Assembly (NCBI RefSeq): GCF_040958695.1 | Contig: NZ_CP162599.1 | Span: 2,018,001-2,082,000, forward strand | DNA from: Ornithinibacillus sp. 4-3 | Lineage (GTDB): Bacteria > Bacillota > Bacilli > Bacillales > Amphibacillaceae | Direction of reading: 5' to 3' | DNA length: 64,000 bases | Part shown: one piece after another, positions 54,036-63,045 of the stretch | How the letters are laid out: each line of letters begins with the position of its first letter | Position numbering within the stretch: position 1 is the stretch's first letter | The notes under the pieces: generated by a model | Seen by the model: only the letters and a program-made list of their open reading frames with translations | Database searches by the model: none | What the model was told of the DNA's origin: nothing | Position numbers and translations under genes: made by a program

Positions 54036-55712
54036 TTATCTATTAACTTTGGTACGCTTCCGAATTTTTACAACAATAGATGAGATAAGAATAATTAAAA
54101 TAATACCTGCTAGTCCAAAGTAAATTAAATTTTCATCAAAAAACACTTTGCGTTCATATGTACTCGCAAAAAATGGTTTAGAAACTTCTATTTCGCCATC
54201 CTTTGATTCAATTCTAATATCGTTTATTTCAACCTTATTGTCCTCTGCTTTTAAATCTAACCAACTTGCATTTGGTATTGATTCTAGACTTTCTACTACT
54301 TCTTTTAAACCTTCTAAACCCAAATAAGGATGATAAAATCCAGCAATATAAACTTGATTAAAAAGCTGTAACACTTCTATATTAGCTTGCATTTGTTGCA
54401 GTGAATCCTCCACATCTGCTTCAATAAAACCTATTGTTTCTGGATATACTGTCATTCCATGTAAAAAAGCCGGTGTTGATTTATATAATGGCGAATAGCT
54501 ACTTTCCCAAAATAAATCTGTTAATTGTAGTCTACCTACATATGTTGTGAAGTACTGCGAAAGTATTTGATAACCATTCTGTGACATCGTGTAATGTGGT
54601 GCTTCAAAAGCAAGTGGATAAATCCGATGAGCTACCAGTTCCTGAACACCTTTCAAAACAGCATCTTCTATATATGCTTCTTCAAATGCTTCCCCTTCTT
54701 TAACAAATTGCTCGTACGCTTCTTTAGAAGGAAAATCTTCTAAAAGCTTTGCTGGTTCATCAGCCGCCTGATAAATCGGACGATTATTTTCTACATCCCA
54801 AAACTCAAAACCTTCTCCCGTTTCGGAGCTACGATATTGATGTCGATATCCATGGAGAAGAATGCTTGCACCATTTTTCTGCATATATCTCAATGTTTCT
54901 GTCAGCTCTTTTGAATCAGAGAAATGAATCGTTCGATCACCATCTGTATAAACTGGAATCACTGCAACCATGTATGGAATATTTTTTTCTTTTAAATATT
55001 CTGCTTGTTCTCTTAAAACCTTAGCATCCATTAAAGGATGAACATCTTCTAAACGTAAATACCGAATATGTGATGCTTCCTTATTTGAGTAGAAATGATA
55101 AAGTCCTTCTGCTAGCACTTCACCAAATGGAGAAAATAAGCTTTGACCAGTAAAATAGTATTCATTCTCATGATAAGCAATTAAAGGAAACTTCTCACTT
55201 GAATTCGTATCGTTATATGTATTTGCAATTGTAGAATATGTACCTTCAGCTAGCTGATAGATAATTCGCTCTTCAGATAATGTTATTGTATAATCATTAT
55301 TTGGAATTTCCACATAACCACTTAATACTTCATCATCTACATTTATCCAGGTAAAATGCCCTTTTAACTGCTCTATGTTATGACCAACAGCAAAAAATTT
55401 ACCGTTAAATCCAGTTATTGCTTCTAATACATTTTCGGGAATCTGTACCTTATCAGCACCTACGTATATAAGATGAGATACATCTAATAAATCTTCTTTC
55501 TTTACTTCTGTATCCGCAATTACTAAGAAGTCTTGAGTAAATTGACCAATTACCGAATCTAAAATACGGATTTCCCTTAAGCTTTCCTCTTCTTCATATG
55601 AGTAGATAATAATCGTCTTATCCGTTTCACTAGCACTAATATGAAATGGTAGAACTAGTAATACTATACAAAATAATCCCCATATTAATAATTGTTTCTT
55701 CCGCATCATCAT
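54036..55712 (-). CDS. DUF2334 (polysaccharide deacetylase-like) membrane-anchored protein
   Basis: A 558-residue exported protein. A signal peptide (about 8-27, ending SASE) is followed by a 200-residue N-terminal region and then the DUF2334 core. The core contains RYLRLEDVHPLMDAKVL, MVAVIPVY, SILLHGYRHQYRS, FEAPHYTMSQ and AGFYHPYLGLEGL, with the aspartate and histidines expected of a metal-dependent carbohydrate deacetylase fold. A C-terminal membrane helix (about 527-547) and basic tail anchor it. Substrate unknown. ATG 55712, 55709 or 55706 may be the start. It sits where hemW is expected. Confidence 0.85.
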   Translation of the reverse strand: MMMRKKQLLIWGLFCIVLLVLPFHISASETDKTIIIYSYEEEESLREIRILDSVIGQFTQDFLVIADTEVKKEDLLDVSHLIYVGADKVQIPENVLEAITGFNGKFFAVGHNIEQLKGHFTWINVDDEVLSGYVEIPNNDYTITLSEERIIYQLAEGTYSTIANTYNDTNSSEKFPLIAYHENEYYFTGQSLFSPFGEVLAEGLYHFYSNKEASHIRYLRLEDVHPLMDAKVLREQAEYLKEKNIPYMVAVIPVYTDGDRTIHFSDSKELTETLRYMQKNGASILLHGYRHQYRSSETGEGFEFWDVENNRPIYQAADEPAKLLEDFPSKEAYEQFVKEGEAFEEAYIEDAVLKGVQELVAHRIYPLAFEAPHYTMSQNGYQILSQYFTTYVGRLQLTDLFWESSYSPLYKSTPAFLHGMTVYPETIGFIEADVEDSLQQMQANIEVLQLFNQVYIAGFYHPYLGLEGLKEVVESLESIPNASWLDLKAEDNKVEINDIRIESKDGEIEVSKPFFASTYERKVFFDENLIYFGLAGIILIILISSIVVKIRKRTKVNR

Positions 55713-55876
55713 AGCCCTCTTCCTAAGAACATCATATTATGATTATCGACTCTTTCATAAGGCATCAAATTTTCCAGCTCATATTTTTCCTTCATCAACT
55801 AGAAATTTAATACGGTAAAACCTTCTATTATCAAGCAGGGCGATACCAGTTTTCTTAGAATAAATAACAACAGACT

Positions 55877-55922
55877 AAAACTCGTCACTGAAAGAAAATC
55901 CATTCTTCAGCTGACGAGTTTT
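55877..55922 (-). terminator. Terminator of lepA
   Basis: Stem AAAACTCGTCA/TGACGAGTTTT extended by CTGAA/TTCAG-like pairs lies about 70 bp past the lepA stop. The U-run is short (TTTTAGTC). Confidence 0.7.
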
Positions 55923-55994
55923 ATTTACTTTAAATGGTGGAAAAATCACGAAATATTTGTTTTTATATTCTCTAAAACATTGATTTATTAATAC

Positions 55995-57803
55995 TTAATC
56001 ATCATTCAATTGCAATACTGCCATAAACGCTTCCTGTGGAACCTCCACAGATCCAACCATCTTCATTCGTTTTTTACCTTCTTTTTGTTTCTCTAGTAAT
56101 TTACGTTTACGCGTTACATCTCCACCGTAAAGCTTCGCTGTTACATCTTTACGAACTGCTTTAATATTCGAACGAGCAATGATACTATTACCAATTGCCG
56201 CCTGCACAGGCACTTCAAATTGCTGTCTTGGAATTAATTCCTTTAGCTTCTCCACAATCTTCTTGCCTCGTTCATAAGCAAAATCGCGATGGACAATTAA
56301 AGATAATGCATCAATTGGTTCACCATGTAATAAAATATCCATTTTCACTAAATTGGATGCTTCGTCCCCGATTAATTCATAATCCAAGGATGCATATCCC
56401 TTTGTATGTGATTTTAACTGATCAAAAAAGTCATAAACAATTTCAGATAATGGAATTCGGTAAATTACATTTACTCGAATATCATCTAGATATTGCATAT
56501 CCATAAATTGACCACGTTTACGTTGACAAATCTCCATTACGCTTCCAACATATTCATTTGGCACCATAATAGACGCTTTAACAAATGGCTCGCGAATTTC
56601 TTCAATGTTTTGTGGTGGTGGCATTGCAGAAGGATTATCTATATGGACAACACTTCCATCTGTCTTTTCTACCTCATAAATTACACTTGGTGCAGTTGTA
56701 ATAAGATTGATTTTGAATTCCCGCTCAATTCTTTCTTGAATAATTTCCATATGCAATAACCCTAAAAATCCGATTCGAAATCCAAAGCCTAATGCTTTAG
56801 ATGTTTCTGGCTCGTATTGTAGAGCAGAATCATTTAATTCCAATCGTTCTAATGCTTCACGTAGATCATTATATTGATCTGTATTCACTGGATACAGTCC
56901 ACAGAATACCATTGGATTTAATTTACGATATCCTGGTAATGCTACGTCAGCAGCATGATTTGCCAATGTAATGGTATCCCCTACTCGAGTATCACTTACA
57001 TCTTTCATCGCAGCAGTTAAGTACCCTACATCTCCGACCGTTAACATATCCCGCTTAACCGCAGTAGGTGTGAATACTCCAAGTTCAGTTACATCATAGG
57101 TAAGCCCTGTTGACATCATTTTAATTGTGTCACCAACTTTTACGCTTCCTTCTTTCAAACAAACATAAGCAATAACACCCTTATACGGATCATATAACGA
57201 GTCAAATATCAATGCCTTTAAAGGATCTTCGCTATTCCCCTCTGGAGGTGGTACTTTTTCTACTACACGCTCTAAAATTTCCTCAATACCTATATTCGCC
57301 TTTGCTGAAGCAAGAATCACATCATCTGGATCAATACCAATTACGTCAACCAATTCTTTAGTAACTCGCTCCGGATCAGCATTAGGTAAGTCGATTTTAT
57401 TAATTACAGGGATAATTTCTAAATCATTATCTAAAGCCAGATACACATTTGCTAATGTCTGGGCTTCAATTCCTTGTGCGGCATCTACTACTAAGATAGC
57501 TCCCTCACAAGCTGCTAAACTACGAGAAACCTCATACGTGAAATCGACATGTCCAGGTGTATCAATTAAATGAAACGTATACTTTTCTCCGTCTTTACTA
57601 TTATATTCAAGCTGTACCGCATTTAATTTAATAGTAATACCACGTTCTCTTTCTAAATCCATTCCATCAAGAATCTGCTGCTTCATCTCTCGTTTGGAAA
57701 CTGTATTTGTATTCTCTAAAATTCGATCTGCTAATGTAGATTTTCCATGATCTATATGAGCAATAATCGAGAAATTACGAACATTCCTTTGTCTATTATC
57801 CAT
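55995..57803 (-). CDS. lepA: Elongation factor 4 (LepA)
   Basis: A 602-residue ribosome-binding GTPase implicated in back-translocation and ribosome assembly. The G domain has [25 protein letters not shown] and [11 protein letters not shown]. The rest has the EF-G-like domains III-V and the LepA-specific C-terminus ending [24 protein letters not shown] 57803. Transcribed from a near-consensus promoter about 230 bp upstream. Confidence 0.97.
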   Translation of the reverse strand: MDNRQRNVRNFSIIAHIDHGKSTLADRILENTNTVSKREMKQQILDGMDLERERGITIKLNAVQLEYNSKDGEKYTFHLIDTPGHVDFTYEVSRSLAACEGAILVVDAAQGIEAQTLANVYLALDNDLEIIPVINKIDLPNADPERVTKELVDVIGIDPDDVILASAKANIGIEEILERVVEKVPPPEGNSEDPLKALIFDSLYDPYKGVIAYVCLKEGSVKVGDTIKMMSTGLTYDVTELGVFTPTAVKRDMLTVGDVGYLTAAMKDVSDTRVGDTITLANHAADVALPGYRKLNPMVFCGLYPVNTDQYNDLREALERLELNDSALQYEPETSKALGFGFRIGFLGLLHMEIIQERIEREFKINLITTAPSVIYEVEKTDGSVVHIDNPSAMPPPQNIEEIREPFVKASIMVPNEYVGSVMEICQRKRGQFMDMQYLDDIRVNVIYRIPLSEIVYDFFDQLKSHTKGYASLDYELIGDEASNLVKMDILLHGEPIDALSLIVHRDFAYERGKKIVEKLKELIPRQQFEVPVQAAIGNSIIARSNIKAVRKDVTAKLYGGDVTRKRKLLEKQKEGKKRMKMVGSVEVPQEAFMAVLQLNDD

Positions 57804-58035
57804 CTATGTTGCACACTCCTAACCCATACATCAAACTGGGAAAATTAACGATTCTTATCCAGTTCAAAAGACTTTTCCATCCAAGCCAGGAAGGCGTTAG
57901 ATTCCCTTAGTTGCATTTTTATCAGTTGATATCAATCACGATAAAAATTTATATTTTCCTCATGTGCAAAATGTGCTTAATAAGTTTTTCATATGCAACT
58001 AATTATCTCATGAACTGCTATTATTGCTAGGAATG

Positions 58036-58064
58036 ATTATAACAATTGAACCTCATTGTTTCAA
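58036..58064 (-). promoter_or_regulatory. Sigma-A promoter of lepA
   Basis: TTGAAA (58059-58064), 17-bp spacer, TATAAT (58036-58041) on the minus strand. The leader to the lepA ATG is about 225 nt and holds no obvious riboswitch. The rest of the 57804-58181 gap shows no gene. Confidence 0.82.
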
Positions 58065-58181
58065 TAAAAATCCGAAAACTTCCGCCAGATTCGCTCATAA
58101 TAGAAAATTCCTTGCAAATATGCTGACAATATATTGAAATGTTTATTCTATTTGCCCTTAGAAAATCTAACATATTAAGTG

Positions 58182-58502
58182 CTAAAAAAATATTTTCGCT
58201 ATTTGATACAACAATTCAACAATTATTTCATAAAAAGTGGTAACTACCGTTTCTAATATACCGGCTACTTTTTCAACAAATAATGGAGATTCATCTACAT
58301 CTTCTAATTCTTCCATTTGCCATACTTGGTTTTTTGAAGCACTCTCGTCCGCTTCTGTAATTCCCTGTTTTTCTTCTACTTGTACTTGTTCTGAATTTGG
58401 ACTGGCAGATAAATCATCTTTTGTTTCCCTTTCAATTCCTACAACAATCCCACATAAAAATACAATTAATAAGATGAGCATAAACACAAATGAACGTACC
58501 AT
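58182..58502 (-). CDS. yqxA: YqxA family membrane protein (DUF3679)
   Basis: A protein of about 106 residues with one N-terminal membrane helix (about 4-24), an acidic linker (TKDDLSASPNSEQVQVEEKQ) and a C-terminal amphipathic/hydrophobic helix. Position between spoIIP and lepA matches B. subtilis yqxA, function unknown. AAGGAG is best spaced for ATG 58502; ATG 58508 is too close. It begins 12 bp after the spoIIP stop. Confidence 0.82.
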   Translation of the reverse strand: MVRSFVFMLILLIVFLCGIVVGIERETKDDLSASPNSEQVQVEEKQGITEADESASKNQVWQMEELEDVDESPLFVEKVAGILETVVTTFYEIIVELLYQIAKIFF

Positions 58503-58514
58503 CAGCATTTCTCC

Positions 58515-59681
58515 TTAAGGGTTAGCATCAACTTTTTCAGCCTCCCAATAAAAATCACTAAATACTTCTCCAACAATTTCGACAGTTCTATAAAGCTCAT
58601 CTAATGTATTTTCATAGCCACCAAATTCAATTAAAACTGCATTATCTGATAAATCCTGATTATAAATCCCATTGCTTCCTGCACCTTTTTTCGTAATGAC
58701 TCCTCGTGTAAGTTGCTTATGTTCTGCTTCAATAAGACTATTTAACTTGGTTGCTAGAGCAAGATTTTTCTCATAATTTGGATGTTCTGCACCAACAACG
58801 AATAATAGCTTAGCGTATGATTTTCCATCAATCTCTGCTGTTACTAAATTTCTTGGCAAACTATCACGATGAATATCGAATAAGTACTGTACATCTTTTT
58901 CATTAGCAACTGCTTCAGCTACCGTTTCTCTTGATGCCTTGTAAGATTGACTATAATTCCAACCTTTATCCTGTAGCATTTGCATGTAATCTGTTTTATC
59001 TACAATCGTCCCAATTCCCTTAGATTCTAATATTTTGGCAAAGTGATCACTTACTTTTTCGATATTTACTTCTTGATGATAGGCTGAATTAGGGTCATCG
59101 GTATCTGGTAAATGCGGTAAGAATGACTCTCGATTATGCGTGTTGTATATAAATACAGTTTTTCTTGCTGTTTCATCTATCTCGGTCTTCGGTTCTTCTT
59201 CCTTAATTTCCTTTTCTTCTTCATCATCAACCGCAATTCGGTCTTTTAGAACATCCTCTAAAGGAGGAGATGATTCAAAAGATAGATTAGCATAGTTCGT
59301 CCCCTCTCCTGCTACAACAATCTGATTATTAAATAAAGCTAATCCTGGTGTTTCTCTTTGCAGCAGGCTTGCAAAATCATATGGTTTTATATGCATGATT
59401 GTTTCAAGTGCCAGCTTAGATAAACTAGGAGAACCTTGATCCATCTCTAGAGAATCTAATAACATTCTATTTTCTAAACCCATCAACCATAGGAATACGG
59501 ATGAATCCACTTCACTTGTTAAATTAGTTATTGTTTTTGAAGAAAGACGATACGCTGGTTTAACTGTAGTTAGTACACTAATTAAAATAAAAATAATTAT
59601 GATGCTCAAGCTATAAATGAACCACCCATTTTTTAAAAACGGGTGGTAGGATTTTGACTTGCCATATCTTGAGTCATTCAT
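58515..59681 (-). CDS. spoIIP: Stage II sporulation protein P (cell-wall hydrolase)
   Basis: A 388-residue membrane-anchored amidase and endopeptidase that works with SpoIID and SpoIIM to thin septal peptidoglycan during engulfment. One N-terminal membrane helix (about 22-42) is followed by an extracellular domain with VFIYNTHNRESF and LFDIHRDSLPR, which hold the zinc ligands, and LIEFGGYENTLDEL with the catalytic glutamate. It follows gpr by about 70 bp; AAGGTGG precedes the ATG. Confidence 0.95.
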   Translation of the reverse strand: MNDSRYGKSKSYHPFLKNGWFIYSLSIIIIFILISVLTTVKPAYRLSSKTITNLTSEVDSSVFLWLMGLENRMLLDSLEMDQGSPSLSKLALETIMHIKPYDFASLLQRETPGLALFNNQIVVAGEGTNYANLSFESSPPLEDVLKDRIAVDDEEEKEIKEEEPKTEIDETARKTVFIYNTHNRESFLPHLPDTDDPNSAYHQEVNIEKVSDHFAKILESKGIGTIVDKTDYMQMLQDKGWNYSQSYKASRETVAEAVANEKDVQYLFDIHRDSLPRNLVTAEIDGKSYAKLLFVVGAEHPNYEKNLALATKLNSLIEAEHKQLTRGVITKKGAGSNGIYNQDLSDNAVLIEFGGYENTLDELYRTVEIVGEVFSDFYWEAEKVDANP

Positions 59682-59752
59682 CGCTCCACCTTCTTTCCAT
59701 ATATCTATTTATATCTATATGGAAAAAAGTAAAAAGATAGAACAACTCTATT

Positions 59753-60841
59753 TTATCTTGTATAAGTTGATGCATTATTGATAGTTACATTTTCATGCAA
59801 AGCTGCGTTAATACCGCGTGCTAACAAGTCTGCCATATCTACCATAAATCCATCTACTTCTTTTGGAGTTACCATTAAATTCTGTCCCATCGGTGTTAAT
59901 ACTTCAGAAATAAGAGTTCGTTTTTCCGCATCTGTTAAATTTCCAATCAAGCCTAATACCGTATTACTTTGTTGCTTATTTGGTAAATCCTCTTCTGAGA
60001 ATGGTTTACTTTGAAATGGTAAATTAAATGGAGTTAATTTTTTAGAAAGCTTATCCTTCTCTTTCCACTCCCTACCAAAGTGCTTTAAAATATAATCAAT
60101 AGTGTCACTAGCAATGGTTACAGCATCTACTACAGTTGGTACACCAATTGCAAATACAGGAATACCGAGCACTTCCTCACTTAGCTCTTTTCTACGATTA
60201 CCTACACCTGATCCTGGTTGAATCCCTGTATCTGTCAGCTGGATGGTTTCATTTACTCTTTCAATCGACCTTGCAGCTAAAGCATCAATAGCAATAATAA
60301 AATCAGGCTTAAATTTATCAACAACCCCATAAATAATATCGCTTGTCTCAATCCCAGTAACTCCCATTACACCTGGCTGTATCGAGGCAACTGGTCGATA
60401 TCCTTCATGTACATTTTCATACTCTAATTGAAATAGATGACTTGTTACCATAATTTTATCTGTTGTCATTGGTCCAAGCGCATCTGGGGTCACTTGCCAA
60501 TTACCTAAGCCAACAATTAGAGCGGTTTGCTTTTTTAAAACTTTTTTCTTTTCTAATAGTTTTTTTATTTCTAATGCTAGTACTTTTGCTGCTTTGTCTT
60601 GTTTTTTTGTATCTTGCCTTTTAACACCATCTGCATAAATCGTAATGTATGTTCCTTCTTTTTTCCCTATTTCCTTTTCTCCCTGTTTATTAACAAGAAC
60701 ATCAGTAATTTTAATATCATCTTCAAGACGATCTTTTACGATAACACCTTGTTTTTCCTTTTTAGCTTTATCCTCTACATACATTTCCTTTGCTTCAATT
60801 GCTAAGTCTGTGCGCACTTGAAACGATTTATTTTCTTCCAA
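59753..60841 (-). CDS. gpr: Germination protease GPR
   Basis: A protease of about 362 residues that degrades small acid-soluble spore proteins at germination; it is made as a zymogen. VRTDLAIEAKEMYV opens it, followed by GLGNWQVTPDALGPM, GVMGVTGIETSDII, AIDALAARSIERVNETIQLTDTGIQPGSGVGN and GVPTVVDAVTIA. The frame runs up to TTG 60865, but GGAGG sits 8 nt before TTG 60841, the more likely start. sigma-G control is expected. Confidence 0.95.
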   Translation of the reverse strand: MEENKSFQVRTDLAIEAKEMYVEDKAKKEKQGVIVKDRLEDDIKITDVLVNKQGEKEIGKKEGTYITIYADGVKRQDTKKQDKAAKVLALEIKKLLEKKKVLKKQTALIVGLGNWQVTPDALGPMTTDKIMVTSHLFQLEYENVHEGYRPVASIQPGVMGVTGIETSDIIYGVVDKFKPDFIIAIDALAARSIERVNETIQLTDTGIQPGSGVGNRRKELSEEVLGIPVFAIGVPTVVDAVTIASDTIDYILKHFGREWKEKDKLSKKLTPFNLPFQSKPFSEEDLPNKQQSNTVLGLIGNLTDAEKRTLISEVLTPMGQNLMVTPKEVDGFMVDMADLLARGINAALHENVTINNASTYTR

Positions 60842-61041
60842 AATAAATTCCTCCATTTCATACAACTAATAGCTCGATTTGCTATATATCATGTGCGATT
60901 TCATGCTAATTCATGTATGCTAATTAGATTTGTCTCGTGTGGAATGGAGTTGTAATTCAACATTTTAAAAAATTAGAAGAACATAGGAAAGGAATTTTCT
61001 GCCATTATTGCTAGAGAACGCATAAATTTCACGAATAATAC

Positions 61042-61070
61042 TTGTACTTCATTCGTAGCTTTGGTAAAAT
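61042..61070 (+). promoter_or_regulatory. Candidate sigma-A promoter of rpsT
   Basis: TTGTAC (61042-61047), 17-bp spacer, TAAAAT (61065-61070), about 50 bp upstream of the rpsT start. Confidence 0.68.
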
Positions 61071-61121
61071 ATCAATTGTTCAATGAAGAATATAGAACGG
61101 TTGTATTTAGGAGGTGGAACG

Positions 61122-61388
61122 ATGGCAAATATTAAATCAGCAATTAAACGCGTTCAAACAAATGAGAAAAAACGTTTAGAAAATCAATCCGTTAAATCTG
61201 AAATGCGCTCATATATTAAACAAGTTGAATCTTTAATCGAGGCAAATGATGCAGAAAACGCTAAAGCAGCTTACTTAAAAGCAGCTAGAAAAATTGATAA
61301 AACAGTTCAACGCGGAATTATTCATAAAAACAGTGGGAATCGTCAAAAGTCTCGCTTAGCTAAGAAACTAAAAAGCTTATCTGTATAA
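61122..61388 (+). CDS. rpsT: 30S ribosomal protein S20
   Basis: An 88-residue basic protein: ANIKSAIKRVQTNEKKRLEN, then KAAYLKAARKIDKTVQRGIIHKN and a Lys/Arg-rich tail. A frame from 61083 exists, but AGGAGGTGG lies before ATG 61122. Divergent from gpr and convergent with holA, as in B. subtilis. Confidence 0.98.
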   Translation: MANIKSAIKRVQTNEKKRLENQSVKSEMRSYIKQVESLIEANDAENAKAAYLKAARKIDKTVQRGIIHKNSGNRQKSRLAKKLKSLSV

Positions 61389-61393
61389 TGACA

Positions 61394-61423
61394 TAAAAAA
61401 CGACCCTTATGGATCGTTTTTTT
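61394..61423 (+). terminator. Rho-independent terminator of rpsT
   Basis: Stem AAAAAACGACC/GGATCGTTTTTT (one wobble/mismatch) with a TTAT loop and terminal U-run, 6 bp past the stop codon. Confidence 0.87.
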
Positions 61424-61510
61424 ATTGTCATTTTTTCTTTTAAGGATGTATAAAGTAATTCTTGTTCAAAGATACTCTAGCTTGGAGCGCAAAAAATGGA
61501 CTCTACTTGC

Positions 61511-62536
61511 TTAGTATCTCTCTATCTTTTGTGTCAATTCATATAATAACAATTCAAAGGCTAATGCCTTCTCCATCGTACCTTGTTTCATAGTTGCATC
61601 TGCATCAGCTAATTTCAAAATGATGGCTTCTAATTGTACTTTTGTAAATGATTTTTCCCGCTGATAAGCTATCTTAATCACATATGGATGCATTGCTAAT
61701 TGCTTTTGTACTTGTGCTTGACTATAGCCTTTTGCTTTTAAAAGCTTTACTTGTAAGAGTGTCCGGAACTGAAATGCTAATAAAGCGATTAAAGCAATGG
61801 GTTCCTCATTTAGCTTCTCTAAGTCCTTTAAAATAACAATCGCTTTATGAAAATCCTTCTCTACAACTGCATCAACAAGTCTTAAAGCAGAGCTGTTTGC
61901 TGTTTTTGCAATTAGATCTTCGGCAACTTCCTTTGTGATTATTCCATCCTCTCCAACATACATTGCCATCTTCATTAATTCATTTCGAATCAGCTGTAAA
62001 TTTAACTGGAGCTCTGTAATAAAAATCTCATATGCCTCTGGCGCAATACGAATTCCTAGACTATCGGCTAAATTTTTAATCCATTTATCTAGCTCATACT
62101 CTTTTACCTCTTGACACTGCGCTATGAGTCCATTCTTTTTCATCAATTTAAAAGTTTTTTTCCGACTATCCACTTTTTCATATGGTGCGATAAATACAAT
62201 AATTGAATAATCTACAGGATTTTCAATATACGCTTCTAAAGATTCCATATGATGTTCAAAAGGTAATTTAGGCTGCTTCGTCTTTAGAAAAACAGGATTA
62301 GATGCTATAATCAATTTCTTTTCTGCAAAAAATGGATATGTTTCTGCATCTGCAACTACCTCTTCAATCGGATTTTCTTCTAAATCGTAATTTGAGATAT
62401 TTTCTTCATCTATTTTTAACTTTTTCATAATCTCTTCTTTTAATTGCTGTATAAAAAAAGCTTCCGTCCCATATAGTAAGATAACTGACGGGATTTGATT
62501 CGCTTTAATTTTCTTTAACGCTTCAAAATATGACAT
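61511..62536 (-). CDS. holA: DNA polymerase III delta subunit
   Basis: A 341-residue clamp-loader subunit that opens the beta clamp. IPSVILLYGTEAFFIQQLKEEI opens the AAA-like domain, with EEVVADAETYPFFAEKKLIIA, FIAPYEKVDSRKKTFK and LIRNELMKMAMYVG later, and a C-terminal collar domain (LEKLNEEPIALIALLAFQFRTLLQ). The open frame extends upstream to 62596, but GGGGAGTG sits before ATG 62536. Position next to comEC matches yqeN of B. subtilis. Confidence 0.94.
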   Translation of the reverse strand: MSYFEALKKIKANQIPSVILLYGTEAFFIQQLKEEIMKKLKIDEENISNYDLEENPIEEVVADAETYPFFAEKKLIIASNPVFLKTKQPKLPFEHHMESLEAYIENPVDYSIIVFIAPYEKVDSRKKTFKLMKKNGLIAQCQEVKEYELDKWIKNLADSLGIRIAPEAYEIFITELQLNLQLIRNELMKMAMYVGEDGIITKEVAEDLIAKTANSSALRLVDAVVEKDFHKAIVILKDLEKLNEEPIALIALLAFQFRTLLQVKLLKAKGYSQAQVQKQLAMHPYVIKIAYQREKSFTKVQLEAIILKLADADATMKQGTMEKALAFELLLYELTQKIERY

Positions 62537-62806
62537 TTTTTCACTCCCCATTTTCACCCTATATGTAATGTTAATTTGTCTAAGTGGGAATAGCAACTAA
62601 TAATATTTATGAGAGAGTGTATAAAATAATTTTCTTAAAAAATTCACTAAATCTATTTTTATTTTGGAACACTTCACCGAAGTACGTTTCTTTTTTAGGA
62701 ATTCATGTTATTATAGAACAAGAAGAAATTCGATATGTCCATTTAAATTAAAGTAGATTTTTTTTCATTATTATCATATAATTATGTTGATATGGGAGGG
62801 ATAACG

Positions 62807-62941
62807 ATGAACAAATTTGAACAAGATACTCAATCAAAAAACAATGATGTTGTAGACTCGATTAAAGGATTTACTTTTTCTTTTCTTTTCTTTTTTATCA
62901 TTTTCGTAATTGGTGCAGCAATTAGTGTGTTCCATTCCTAA
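62807..62941 (+). CDS. yqzM: YqzM family small membrane protein
   Basis: A 44-residue protein read from ATG 62807 with GGGAGGG upstream. It starts MNKFEQDTQSKNNDVVDSIK and continues with one membrane helix rich in Phe and Ile. This fits B. subtilis YqzM (MNEFEKNVQSKRNDAVDS start) in the same place between holA and comEC. Function unknown. Confidence 0.88.
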   Translation: MNKFEQDTQSKNNDVVDSIKGFTFSFLFFFIIFVIGAAISVFHS

Positions 62942-62970
62942 GCGTTTTCTAATGAATCAAGTACATATAT

Positions 62971-63015
62971 AATAATGAGCTAAGTAAACTTTTATTTTTT
63001 TCTTAGCTCATTATT
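62971..63015. terminator. Bidirectional terminator between yqzM and comEC
   Basis: A 14-bp perfect stem AATAATGAGCTAAG/CTTAGCTCATTATT with a 17-nt loop lies between the convergent genes. The loop and flanks are U-rich. Confidence 0.8.
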
Positions 63016-63045
63016 ATTTAAGCAAAGACTGCAAATATGTGGTCT

